This document shows positions 52,716-63,500 of a DNA stretch of 64,000 nt, piece after piece; within the stretch, counting starts at the first letter, position 1, and each line of letters begins with the position of its first letter. The notes under the pieces are model-generated. The model worked only from the letters and a program-made list of their open reading frames with translations, searched no databases and was not told the DNA's origin. The DNA lies in the NCBI GenBank assembly GCA_019448385.1, contig JAGTXO010000017.1:372001-436000 (forward strand), given 5' to 3'. Source of the stretch: Diacronema lutheri (lineage: Eukaryota > Haptophyta > Pavlovophyceae > Pavlovales > Pavlovaceae). A program made the position numbers and the translations under genes.

Positions 52716-55700
52716 ATGGCGCCGCGGCTGCTGGTCGCGTGGGTGGCAGCGTCCCTGGTGGGATGCGGGGGCACCGACGTCGCGCAGGCGGGCGCTGCGC
52801 CGTCCGCCGCGGCGTCTGAGCGCGCCAGCACACTCGCACCGGCGCTCGGGGCCGCGGGCGCGCTAGCGCACGCCGCGGCCGGACCGTCGGCTCTGCCGAG
52901 CGAGCACGCCGGCCAGGCGGCGGTGCCGATCGCGACGGTGCCAGCGGCGGCGGCGGCGGCGGCGGCGCCTTCGCCATCGCCGTTGCACGCGTCATCGTCA
53001 TCGGCGATATTGCACGCGGACGTCGAGATGGAGGAAGCCCATGCGGACGAGGCCGCGACGCACGAGAGCGAGCACCTCGCGCTCGAGGTCTCGGTCCTCA
53101 TCCTCCTCCTCGGCGCGTCGCTCGCGGTCGGCGCCGTCATCCACAGCTACCACATTACGTGGCTACCCGAGTCCGGCGCGACGATCCTGATTGGTCTCGC
53201 CTTTGGCCTCATCGTCAACGCCATCGAGCCGAGCGAAAAGTCCATCGAGCGCAAGCTCTATTTCGACCCGCACTTCTTCAACCTCTTCCTCCTTCCACCC
53301 ATCATCTTCGAGTCGGGGTGCGTGCGCGCGCGTCTCGGCGCCCGTGCGCTCGCGGGACCTCCGCGCGGCGCCACGTGCGGCGTACGCGCGCGCCGGCGAG
53401 ACCAGACGGTCGCCGTGCGCGCGTATCGCACGGCGCGCGCCGCGCGCGCGCCGACCGTCCGACGCGCGCGCCTCGCCGCGCCTCGCCGCATCCCGCAGCT
53501 ACGCGCTCGACCAGTTCCTCTTCTTCCGCAACCTTGGCGCGATCTCGACGTTTGCGGTCTTGGGCACGCTCATCTCAACCGGCTTCACGTGGGCGGTTGT
53601 CTATAATTTGGGGCTGTGTGTCGCCCAACCCCGATCCTTACCCTCACGTTCACCCTCACTCTCGCCCTCACCGCGCTGAACCATCCCCACCCTCGCGCGG
53701 CGTGCGCGCTGCCGCCCTCTCCTCGCGCGCGTGCTGCAGGGTGGGGGCCTTCGCGCCGATGACAGGCCGCGCGTCAGGTTGCTTCGCCTGCCTGATCTCC
53801 GCCGTCGACCCGGTCGCTACGCTCGCCACCTTCTCCGCGCTCAAGGTGCGCGCCTGCCCCGCTGGACCACCGTGCGCATCCGCGCTGCGCTGCGCCGTCT
53901 TCCGACAAGCCGTTCGCCTCGCCCGCCCGCCCGCCCCCCGTTCCCGCCCACACACCACACACCACCCAGGTCGACCCGCACCTGGCCAATCTGATCTTCG
54001 GCGAGAGCGTGCTCAACGACGCGGTCTCGCTCATCCTCTTCCGCTCCGTCTCGCACTACGGTCTGCGCGGCGCGCGGCCGCGGCGCGCAGGGTGGCGCGC
54101 AGGGTTGACGGCGGTCGGCACGTTGCTATCGGCGCGTGGGGTGCGGCGGGCGGGGCGCGGCTCGCGCGCGAACATGTCGTCGCCCGCCCGTGCTGCCCGT
54201 CATGCGTCCGCCGCCTTGTTGGATGCCTCGCGCATCGCGCGATCTCCCGTCGCCCTCCGCGCGCATGGCCTTCTTCTCTGCCGCCGTCCGCCGCCGTTTG
54301 TGTCCGCGTCCGACTCGCCCGCGCCGTCCGCCGTCCGCCGTCCGCCGTCCGCCGTCCGCCGCCGCCCTCCGCCGTCGCCCTCCGCAGGGCCGCTCGACGA
54401 GTTCTCGCCGCACAAAGACCCGTTCCTCATCATGCTCTCGTTCTGCATCTCCGCGATCGCCTCGCCGCTCTACGGCGTCGGCGTCGGCATGCTCGGTGCG
54501 CGCGCGCAGCGCGGCCGGGATCGCGCGGGGCGTGCGTGACACATGCGGCGGTCCGTGCGTGACACATGCGGTGGGCCGTGCGTTACGCGTGCGGTTGCCC
54601 GTGCGTTACGCATGGGGCGTTCCGTACGTTACACATGCGGTGGTCCGTGCGTGTCGCGCGAGCGCGGTGCGGGCTGCGGGCGGCGGGCGGCATCCGACCG
54701 CGGGCACGCGACGTGCGCGCGGCGATGGCGGCGGCCAGGCGCCGCGCTGCTTAAGACACTGGGGCTCGGCCGGCACGGCCACATGCCGTCGGTCGAGATG
54801 GCGATCTTCTGGGGCATCTCTTACTTCTCGTTCGTCGGCGCCGAGGTGCCGCACCTGTCGGGCATCGTCGCGTCGCTCTTCTGCGGCATCGCGATGCGCA
54901 GGTACGCCGCGCCGAACCTCTCGCCGACCGCGCGCGACCACGTCGACCGGCTGCTCAAGGTGCTCGCGACCGTCGCGGACACGCTCGTCTTCCTCCTCGT
55001 TGGGCTCGCGGTCGTCGCGTGCGCGCTGTTGCGCGCGCGCACCGTGTCGCGCTGCGTCGCGCGCTCGGCGTGCTCCGCCCTGGCGCGCGCTCGCGCCTAT
55101 TTGCGCGCCCAGTCGCGCGCAACGGGCCCATGGACGCGCGGACGGCGAAGTGAGGTTTGCGCCCCTCATGCGTCGACCCACCCGGGGGCTCGCGCCTGCG
55201 CCTGCGCCTGCGCCTGCGCCTGCGCGCGCGACGCCAGCTACATCGACGAGTTTGACTTTGCCCTCACCTTCTGCACCGTCGTGGTGATCCTCGTCGGGCG
55301 CGCGCTCAACGTGTTCCCGCTCGCGCTCCTCGTCAACGCGCAGCGCGCGACGGAGAAGATCACGCACAGCGAGCAGGTGCGCGCGGGAGCCGCGGCGCCC
55401 GCCTCGCGCCGCACCCGCCTCGCGCGCGCGGCATGGCCGCGGCCTTGCCTTGGCGGGCGGGGTGGGCGGCCACCTGCAGCATGGCGGACGTCTGCATCAT
55501 GGCGGACGCCCGCAGCAATGCAGGCCGTGTGCGGTGTTCGCCGTGTGCCGCCGCGTGCGCCGGAGCGCGGCCGCTGTCGACCTTCGCTTGCCTTGCCCTC
55601 CTCTTCGCGCGCACGTCCGTCTGCGCCTCCGACGCGCGCGGCGCCGTTGCGACCGGCGCGGCCGTCGGACCCGACGCGCGCTGTGCTGTGCTTGCATGCG

Positions 55701-57359
55701 CGTCCCGTTGCATACGGTGTGCGCGCAGGTGGTCATGTGGTGGAGTGGCTTGCGAGGCGCGATCGCGCTTGCCCTCGCCGTGCAAGTGCCGGGCGAGCAG
55801 CAGCCTCGCATCGTCGCCGTCACGATCGTCATCGTCGTGCTCACCATCTTCGTGGGCGGGGGCAGCACGAGCGCTCTGCTGGCGCGCATGCAGATTCAGG
55901 CACGCGCGGCCCACGCTGCGGTGCGGTGTGAGGGGAGGGGGGAGGGGGGCGGGGGCAGCACGAGCGCTCTGCTGGCGCGCATGCAGATTCAGGCACGTGC
56001 GGCCCACGCTGCGGTGCGGTGTGAGGGGAGGGGGAGGGGGGCGGGGGCAGCACGAGCGCTCTGCTGGCGCGCATGCAGATTCAGGCACGTGCGGCCCACG
56101 CTGCGGTGCGGTGTGAGGGGAGGGGGAGGGGGGCGGGGGCAGCACGAGCGCTCTGCTGGCGCGCATGCAGATTCAGGCACGCGCGGCCCACGCTGCGGTG
56201 CGGTGTGAGGGGAGGTGGAGGGGGGCGGGGGCAGCACGAGCGCTCTGCTGGCGCTGCAAGCAAAGCCAAGCTGCGCTGGATGGGAGGGCGGCGGCGGGTG
56301 GTGAGGCCGCAGTCTCTTCAGACTGGCAGCTCCTCCGGATTGGCATGCACCCTGGGGTTCGCGCTGCGGCAGCATCCCCTCACTCTGCGCCCTCACGTGT
56401 ATGTATTTATTGCTCATTTCTCCCCGTTCTCTCCCGCTTCCTCCTCCTTCCCCCACCCATCAGGTGAACGCGCCCGCCTACGATCCGGCGTCAGCTACCC
56501 TCACACACGGCGAGCGCGAAACGCACCGGCATGTGTCAGCGAGTACGCGCTGTGCGCCCGCGCGCGTGCGCGCGTCCAAGCGCGCCGCGCCACCCCGCGC
56601 CTCCCGCCCGGAAGCGCGCGCGCAGCACGCGCACCGACTCGCCCGCTCGCGCCGTCGCGCACCACGCGCCAACGCCCCCTGCCGCGCGCCGACCGCCGCA
56701 CCGCCCGGTCCACCGCCTTTTTTGGATTTCCCTTCGCCAGTGGACGGCTACATCCGCGACCTCCTGACTGACGTGGAGGTGCCCGAGCCCAACCGAAAGG
56801 AGGCGAGCGCGAGCGCCGATCCCGCGCACACGCCGCGACGCTCGCGCCGCACGCGCGCGGCGCAAGAGCGGTCGCTCGCGGCGCGCGCGCGCGCGCGCCG
56901 CCGCTCACTCAGGCGAGCGCCCGCCATGCCCCCCTGTGCGCCACCCGCGTGCGCCACCCGCGCCACCCGCCGCGACGGCCGTACTCGCCAGCCGGAGGAC
57001 GGCGAGATCTTTGAGCCTTACGCGCAGCTCGGCGCGGCGGGCGAGGCTGCGGAGCAAAGCGGCGGCAAGCGCGCGAAAAAGGGTCGTGCCGAGGATGACG
57101 CCAAGGGCGACGTGCCGTTCGTGCGGCGAATCAAGGTGCGCGCCGCCCCGTTTCGCGATGCTCGCTGCGAGGCGTGAACGCGCGCGGATGGCGCGCGCGG
57201 GTCGCGGCGCGCGTTATATGCGCCTGGTCGCCGCGCTGACACTGTCAGGACGATCGCCGCGGCGCGCGCTCACGCGCCGTTACGCCTTCCGACATGCACG
57301 TCGTGCAGGAGCGCGCGATCCGTGCGGGGTTGCCCATCGCGTCGATCTCGGGCTTTTAG
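52716..57359 (+). CDS. Na+/H+ exchanger, CPA1/SLC9-NHX family
   Basis: About twelve exons: 52716-53317, 53499-53615, 53740-53845, 53970-54060, 54388-54495, 54739-55018, 55238-55376, 55729-55899, 56464-56509, 56741-56802, 56992-57135, 57309-57359; about 638 residues. The first eight joins are strong; the last four rest on phase and composition. Signal-like N-terminus (APRLLVAWVAASLVG), Ala-rich luminal stretch, then the exchanger core: ESGATILIGLAFGLIVNAIE, LFLLPPIIFESGYALDQFLF, ACLISAVDPVATLATFSALK, LIFGESVLNDAVSLILFRSV with the ND pair of electroneutral exchangers, SYFSFVGAEVPHLSGIVASL, VMWWSGLRGAIALALA. The cytosolic tail holds VDGYIRDLLTDVEV and a Lys-rich acidic segment. It swaps Na+ or K+ for H+ at the plasma or an internal membrane. 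Introns after 55899, 56509 and 56802 have GC donors. Confidence 0.9.
54538..54655. repeat. 24-bp degenerate tandem repeat in exchanger intron 5
   Basis: About five copies of a ~24-bp unit (GTGCGTGACACATGCGG and variants with GTTACGCATG) inside intron 54496-54738. Confidence 0.75.
55861..56262 (+). repeat. 92-bp tandem repeat spanning an exon-intron junction
   Basis: Copies start at 55861, 55954, 56046, 56138 and 56230 (last one partial). Each full unit holds the last ~39 coding bases of exchanger exon 8 (residues GSTSALLARMQIQ), the CAG|GCACG donor and about 50 bases of G-rich intron. The unit is not a multiple of three, so only one copy can be read in frame before splicing to the exon at 56464. 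Confidence 0.9.
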
Positions 57360-57599
57360 CGCGCCCATTGCGGGTCGTCGAGGCGCTCCTCCATCGGCGC
57401 ACTGATCCACGCTGCCGGGGGATCCTCGTTCATGACCGCAAGGACGCGGCAGGGGCGAGGCCGCGAGGGGTGCAATAATGCCCACGCGATGAATATCTTC
57501 TGCCCGTCCAGTTCCGGACGAGCGGTCGGAATCAGCTGTGTCGGACTCGCTGAAAATTCTCCGCGTGACGCGACGTGGCGAGGTGAGGCGGGCCGTGGG

Positions 57600-60500
57600 A
57601 TGGACCACGGCTCGCGGTTCGAGCAGCTCGCCGCGTCAGCCCGGCCGGCGCAGCAGCGCCTCGCGTGGAGCGAGGCGGTCTGGGCCGTGCCGTGCTTTGC
57701 GTCGCGCGCGGCCGCGGCAGCCGCCGGTGGCGACGACGACGACGACGACGCCGACGCCGACACCGACGCCGCGTCCGGCGCGCGCGCGCGCGCACATGGC
57801 GCGGACGCAGCCACGGCCGTGGTGGTCGCGGCCGCCGCGTTCGCCGCCGTCTCGTCGTACCGGGATGAGCGCGCGCTGCACGCGCTCGACGCGGCGATCA
57901 GCCGGATCGTGGGCGCGTCGCCGCCGTCCGCGCTCGCCCTCAGCTTCGCCGCGCCGCTCCTCGCGGGCACCGTGCGTCTGGCCAAGGCGGTCGAGACGCT
58001 GCCCGCGCGCACAGCCGCGAGCGCGCTGCGCGCGTCTGCGCTCGCGCTCGCGCCCGTATCGAGCGCGCTCGCGCCGCGGCCGGCCTTCGCCGAGCTCGTC
58101 GGCGCGCACGCCGAGCTTCTGCTCGCGCTCGCGCGCGCGTGCCCGGCGCGCGTGCCGCGCGCGCGCGCGGCGCTCGCGGCCGTGCTGCGCGGCGGTGGCG
58201 TGGCGGGCGCGCGCCGGCGCGCGGCACGGCGCGCGCGCGCCGCCGAGCGCGCAAGCGCAAGCAGCGGCGGGAGCGCGGGTGCCGGCGCGGACAGCGCGCC
58301 CACCGCCGACGGCGCGCTCGCATACGTGCAAGCTCTCCTCTCGGACACGCCGCCGGCCAACGCGTCGGCGGCCGCGGCGGCCGCGCTGCTGTGCGCGCTC
58401 GTCGCGACCGCGACCGCCGCCGGCGGCGGCGGTGGCGATGGCGCTGCGAGCGGCGGCGGCGGCGCCGCCGCCGTCGTGGCGGCGGCCGCCGCCGCGCCCG
58501 TCGCAACGACTCGGTACGTGGCCGCCGTGGCGGCCGGCGGCGCGCTGTCCGCGCGAGCGCACGCGGCGCTCGCCGGCGGCGCGATCGGCGCGCTCTCGAC
58601 CGACGCGCAGCGCGAGTCGCTGGTGCCCGCGCTCGCGCGCGCGCTGCGTCGGTCGCCCGACGCGGCGCTGCCCGCCGCGACCGCGGCATGCGCCGAGCTC
58701 CACGCCGCCGCGCTCGACGGCGCAGCGGCCGGCGCGCTCGCCGCGCCGCTCGCAGCGTTGCTCGTCGTCGAGCGCGCGCAGACGCGCGACGGGGCGCTCG
58801 CGCTCGTCGTCGCGCTCGCGCGCGCGTGCGACGGCGCCGACGCGGCCACGGCAGCGGTCGGTGCGGTCGCCGACGCGCTCGCCGCCAAGCCCGCCTCCGC
58901 CGCCGCGCGCGCCGCGCTCGCTGGCGCGCTGCGCGAGCTTGCGACTGCGCCCGGCGCGGCGCGCGCCCTCGCCGGCCACGGCCGCGACGCGCTGCTCCGC
59001 GCGGCGCTCGGCCCAACCTCCGCGGCGCTTGAGCGCGAGGCGTCCGATTCGGCGCGCGCCGCCATGCTCGGCGCGCTGTGCGCGTGGCTCACGCGCGTGC
59101 CGCCACCCGCCGCCGGCGCGTCGGCCGTCGGCGCGGACGCGGGCCTGGCGCCCGCCGTGACGGCGCTCGCCGCCGCGCTCGGCGCGACGGGCGGCGGCGG
59201 CGCGGATGCGCGGCGCGCGGCGGTGGACGCGGCGTGCGCCGAGGCGCGCCGCGCGCCCGGCGCGGCCGCTGCGATCGCTCGCCTGCTCCACGCGCCGCTC
59301 GCCGCGGCGGCTGCGGCGGCCGCGTCGGGCAAGGCGACGGCCGCCGTGCGCGCCGACGGCGCAGGCGCGCTCGGCGTGCTGAGCGCGGGCGCGCGCGCGG
59401 GCGGCGCGGGCGGCGAGGCGGAGGCGGCGGCGGCGGCAGCGGGGGCGCACGCGGTGCGCGCGCCCGACGGCTGGCTCCTCGCGCTTGTGCCAACGGGCGC
59501 GGGCGCGGGCGCGGTCGGCGAATCGGCCGGCGTCGCGTTCGCCATCGGCACTTTACTCGCGCCGGCGCCGGCGCCGGCGCCGGTGGTGGCGGGGCGCACG
59601 CGCGCGAGCGCGTCGCTCACACCGGGCGCAGCCGCGTGCCTCGGCGCCCAGCTGTGGGCGCTCGCGCTGCGCGGTGGCCCGGCCGCGCGGCGAGAGGCGG
59701 TGGCGGCGCTGCGGCGCGTCGGCGCGCTCGCCGCGGCCGCCGCGCCGGCCGACGGCGGCGGCGGCGCGGCGCCCACGCCCGAGGCCTCCGCCGCCGCGTC
59801 GGCCGCGTTGGCCGCGCTCGCCGCGGCGCGCGCCTACGCCGCCGCGTGGTCGCCCGCCGGCGCGCTCGCCGCGGCCGACGCGGCGGACGGCGCGGACGCG
59901 CCGGTGGCCGACGCGCTCGCGGCGGCGCTCGGCGCGCGCGGCCGCGAGGCGGAGGCGGCGGCGTGCGACGCGGCGGGCGACGCGACGGCGGTGGCGCTCT
60001 TCGCGACGCACGCCGCGCGCAGCGGCACCGCCGACGGCGGCGCGCGCTGGATGGCCGCGCGCGCGCACGCGGCGTTGCGCGCGCTCGCCGCGCGCGGCGC
60101 CGACGGCGGCGCGCGTACGCTCGCCGCATCGCTCGCGCCGGCCGCGGCAGCCATGCTGGTCCTCTGCGCGCACCACCGCGCGTTCGGCGCGGCGAGCGTG
60201 CGCGCGCCGCCGTTGGCCGGCGCGCCGCGCGCGCGCGAGCCCGCCGCCGCGCTCTGCGACGCGCTCGCCGCCGACGTGGCCGCGCGCGCGCGCCGCGGGC
60301 GCGCGCCCGCCGACGATGCGCGCGCGCTCGTCGCGGCTCTGCTCGGCGCTGGCGGCGGCGCGGCGGTGGGCGGCGGGTGGGCGTCTGCGGAGGAGAGCGC
60401 GGCGGCCGTGCGCGCGCTCGGCTCGCTCGCGCGCGCCGACGCGCTCGCGCACGCGCGCGGCGACGCGCCGCTGGCCGTCCTCTCCGCGGCGGTGGTCTCG

Positions 60501-63500
60501 CTCGCCGGCACGCTCGACGCGCGTTGTGCGCTCCTCCTCCGGCTCAGCCGTGCGGACGTGGGCATCTTTGGCGCGCGCGACTCGTGCGATGCGCCTTTCC
60601 CGTACTCTCTCGACGCCGCGCCGGACGGCGGGCTCGGCGGCGGCGGCGGCGGCACCGCGCTGAGTCTTGCGGCACTGCGCGATGCAGCGGTGCCCAGCGA
60701 CGCGCTCGCGGCCTACGTCGCGGCGCGCGCGGTAGCGGCGGCGGGCGGTGGCGTCAGCGGCGGCGGCGGCGGCGGTAGGGGCGGCGGCACGGCAATGCTA
60801 GCACCGTCGCGCGAGGATTCGACGACGGGCGGCAGCGCGGGCGCGTCCAAGAAGGGAGCGGGCGCCGCCGCCACGGCCGTCGCAGGCGGGTGCAATTCAA
60901 ACGTCGGCGCGAGCAAGGTTGCGAGCGGGGGCGCCGGCGCCGGCGCGGCGGCCTCGTCCAAGGGCGCAAAGTACGCCAAGCTCTCCCTCGCGTCGGCGGG
61001 CGGCGGCGCGAGCGTGGCCGTCGCGCCGCCGCCCGCCGTCGCCGCGCCGCCGGCGCCGCCGCCCGGCGCGCGAGGCGGCGGCGGTAAGGATGGCGGTGTC
61101 GGCGGCCAGTCTCCGGTCGAGATCGCTCGCCAGCGCGCGCTGCGCACGCAAGCGAGCGCGCGCGCCGCGCTGCGCGCCGCGCTGCGCGAAGCCATCGACG
61201 CGGCACTGGGCGCGACCGCCATCATGGCCGCCGCACCTGCGGCCGCTCGGAGCTGCGACGGCGCGCGCGCGCTGCGCGCCGGCGCGCGCGGGCTGCTGCG
61301 CTGCCCGCTGCCCATCTCCGAGCGCGTGCGCGCCGAGCTCGCGGCTGCGCTGCTCGCCGACGCGCCCGCGCCGCTCGGCCGTGCCGCGCCCTTGCTCGCC
61401 GCCGCGCTCGCGGTCGCCGCGGACGGCGACGCGCGCGCCGCGCGCGCCGCGCTCGACGCCGCGCGCGCCGCACGGCTCACGATGGCGGCGGCCGCGACGC
61501 CACACGGCGCGCGCGGCGGCTCGGCGCCGGGCGCACGCGCGCACGCCGCTGCGCTCGAGCTGGACGACGGGCGCTTCGCCGGCGGGAGCGCCGTGCGCAG
61601 CGCGGTCGTCGGCGTCGCGCTCGCCGCCGTCACGGTGGCGTGCGCCGACGCGGCGGCCGAGGGCGGCGACGGCGGAGGCGACGGCGGAGGCGACGGCGAG
61701 CGCGCGCCGCTCGACGACGACGGCTTTGAGCTCGTCTTCCCGCTCTGCCGGTACGTCCTCCTCGCCGGCGCGGGTTCAGAGGACGGCGGCGGTGCGGGCG
61801 GCAGCGCCGCCGCCGGTGCCCTCGCCGCGCCCGCGCTCGGCGACGCGCCAGCGCTCGTCGCGCTGCCCTCGGGCGGCGGCGCCGTTGGCGTGGATGACGG
61901 TGCCGACGGCGGCGACGACGATGGCGCGCCCGACGCGCCGCCTTCCGCCGCGCGCGCGCGCGCGCTCGCGCTCGCTCTCGTGCGCGCGCACGCACACCTG
62001 CGTAGCGCACCGGCCGTGCCCTTGTGCGAGGCGACCGTCGGCGCGCTGCTCGGCGCGGACGCGGCGGATGCCGCCGCGCGCTCGGCGGCCGCCGCCGCGC
62101 TCGCCGCCATCGCGCGCGCGCTCGCGCCGCGCGCCGAAGGCGCTGCTGCGTGCGTGCTGCTCATGGCGCGCGCAGCAGCGGACGGCGCGGAGGCCGGCGC
62201 GCGCGCCGCGGCCGTCGAAGCGCTTGGCGAGGTGCGCGCGCTCGGTGAGATCTGCGCCGACGGCAACACCCGCGCTGCCCGCGCCGACGGCGGCGCGGCC
62301 GGCGGCGCGGACGGCGGTTCGGCGAGCGGTTTGGCGAGCGGCGCGGCCGACGCGGCCGCCGACGCGCGCGTGCTCCTCTTCGCGTGCGGCGCGGACGAGG
62401 ACGAGGCGACCGCCGCGGCCGCGCAGCGCGTGTGGGACGGTGCAACGCTCGCGCTCGACGCGCCGGCGCGCTCGGCGCTCATCGCGCGCGCGACGGCGGC
62501 GGCGGGCGCGGAGCGCGGCCGCGACGCGGCCGCGCGCGCGCTCCGCCGCGCGTGCGCGGCGGCGCTTGAGAATGGCGGCACGGAGGGCGCGGCGGTCGTT
62601 GGCGCGGTGCTCTCGGCGCTCTTCGAGACGTACGCGGCCGCCGCAGACGCGTCGACGGGCGGCGGCGCGTCGGCTGACGAGGGCGGCGGCCGCGCGCGCG
62701 GTGTGGGCATGTCGAGCGCCGACGCGGCGGCGGCCGCCGCCGCGCGCGCGGCGACGCGGCGTGGCTCGCTGCGCGCCACGGCGGCGCTGTGCCCTCTGCT
62801 GACCGCCGCGCAGCTCGCCGCGCTCTTCGCCTTCTTCATCAGCCGAGGCCCGTTCGCCGACGGCGACGACGCGGTGCACGCGGCGGCCGTCGCGGCGGCG
62901 ATGGAGTCGCTCGACTCGCCCGCCGGCGGCGCGGGCGGCGTGGCGCTCGTCCTGCCGCTGCTCGAGCGGCGGCTGCTGAGCGCGGCGGACGCCGACTCGG
63001 AGCGCGCCGACCGGCTGAACGGCGCGCTCGTCGCGTGCGTGGGCTGCGCGGCGCAGCGGCTGCCCGATGGCGACGCGCGCGTCGCGTCCGCGGTCGAGCG
63101 GCTGCTCGCGGCGCTGCCCACGCCCGCCGAGAATGTGCAGCGTGCGGTGAGCGGCGTGCTCGCGCGGCTGTGCAGCCGGCCCGACGTCAAGGCGCGCGCG
63201 GCCGAGCTCCTCGCCGAGCTGCTCGCCGTCGCGCTGCCGGCGTCGGAGGGCGTTGCGCGCTCGTATGCCGCGCGGCGCGGCGCGGCGTACGGCGTGGCGG
63301 GCGTCGTGCGCGGTTCGGGCCTGCCCGTGCTCAAGGCGCACGGCGTGATGAACGCACTCCTCGCCGCGACGGGCGCGGACGGCGGCAAGCCCGTGCCGGC
63401 GGCGCGCGAGGGCGGCCTCATGTGTTACGAGCTCCTGTGTGAGACGCTCGGCCGCCTCTTCGAGCCCTACGCGCCGCAGCTCGTGCCGTGTTTGCTGCTG

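Noticed and set aside
55861-56262. CRISPR-like array
   Set aside because: The copies are directly adjacent, without unique spacers, and the unit contains coding exon sequence; this is a eukaryotic tandem repeat.
57356-63421. Long minus-strand open frames (about 806 and 902 residues) opposite GCN1
   Set aside because: The plus strand carries the conserved GCN1 block; the minus frames are low-complexity shadows.
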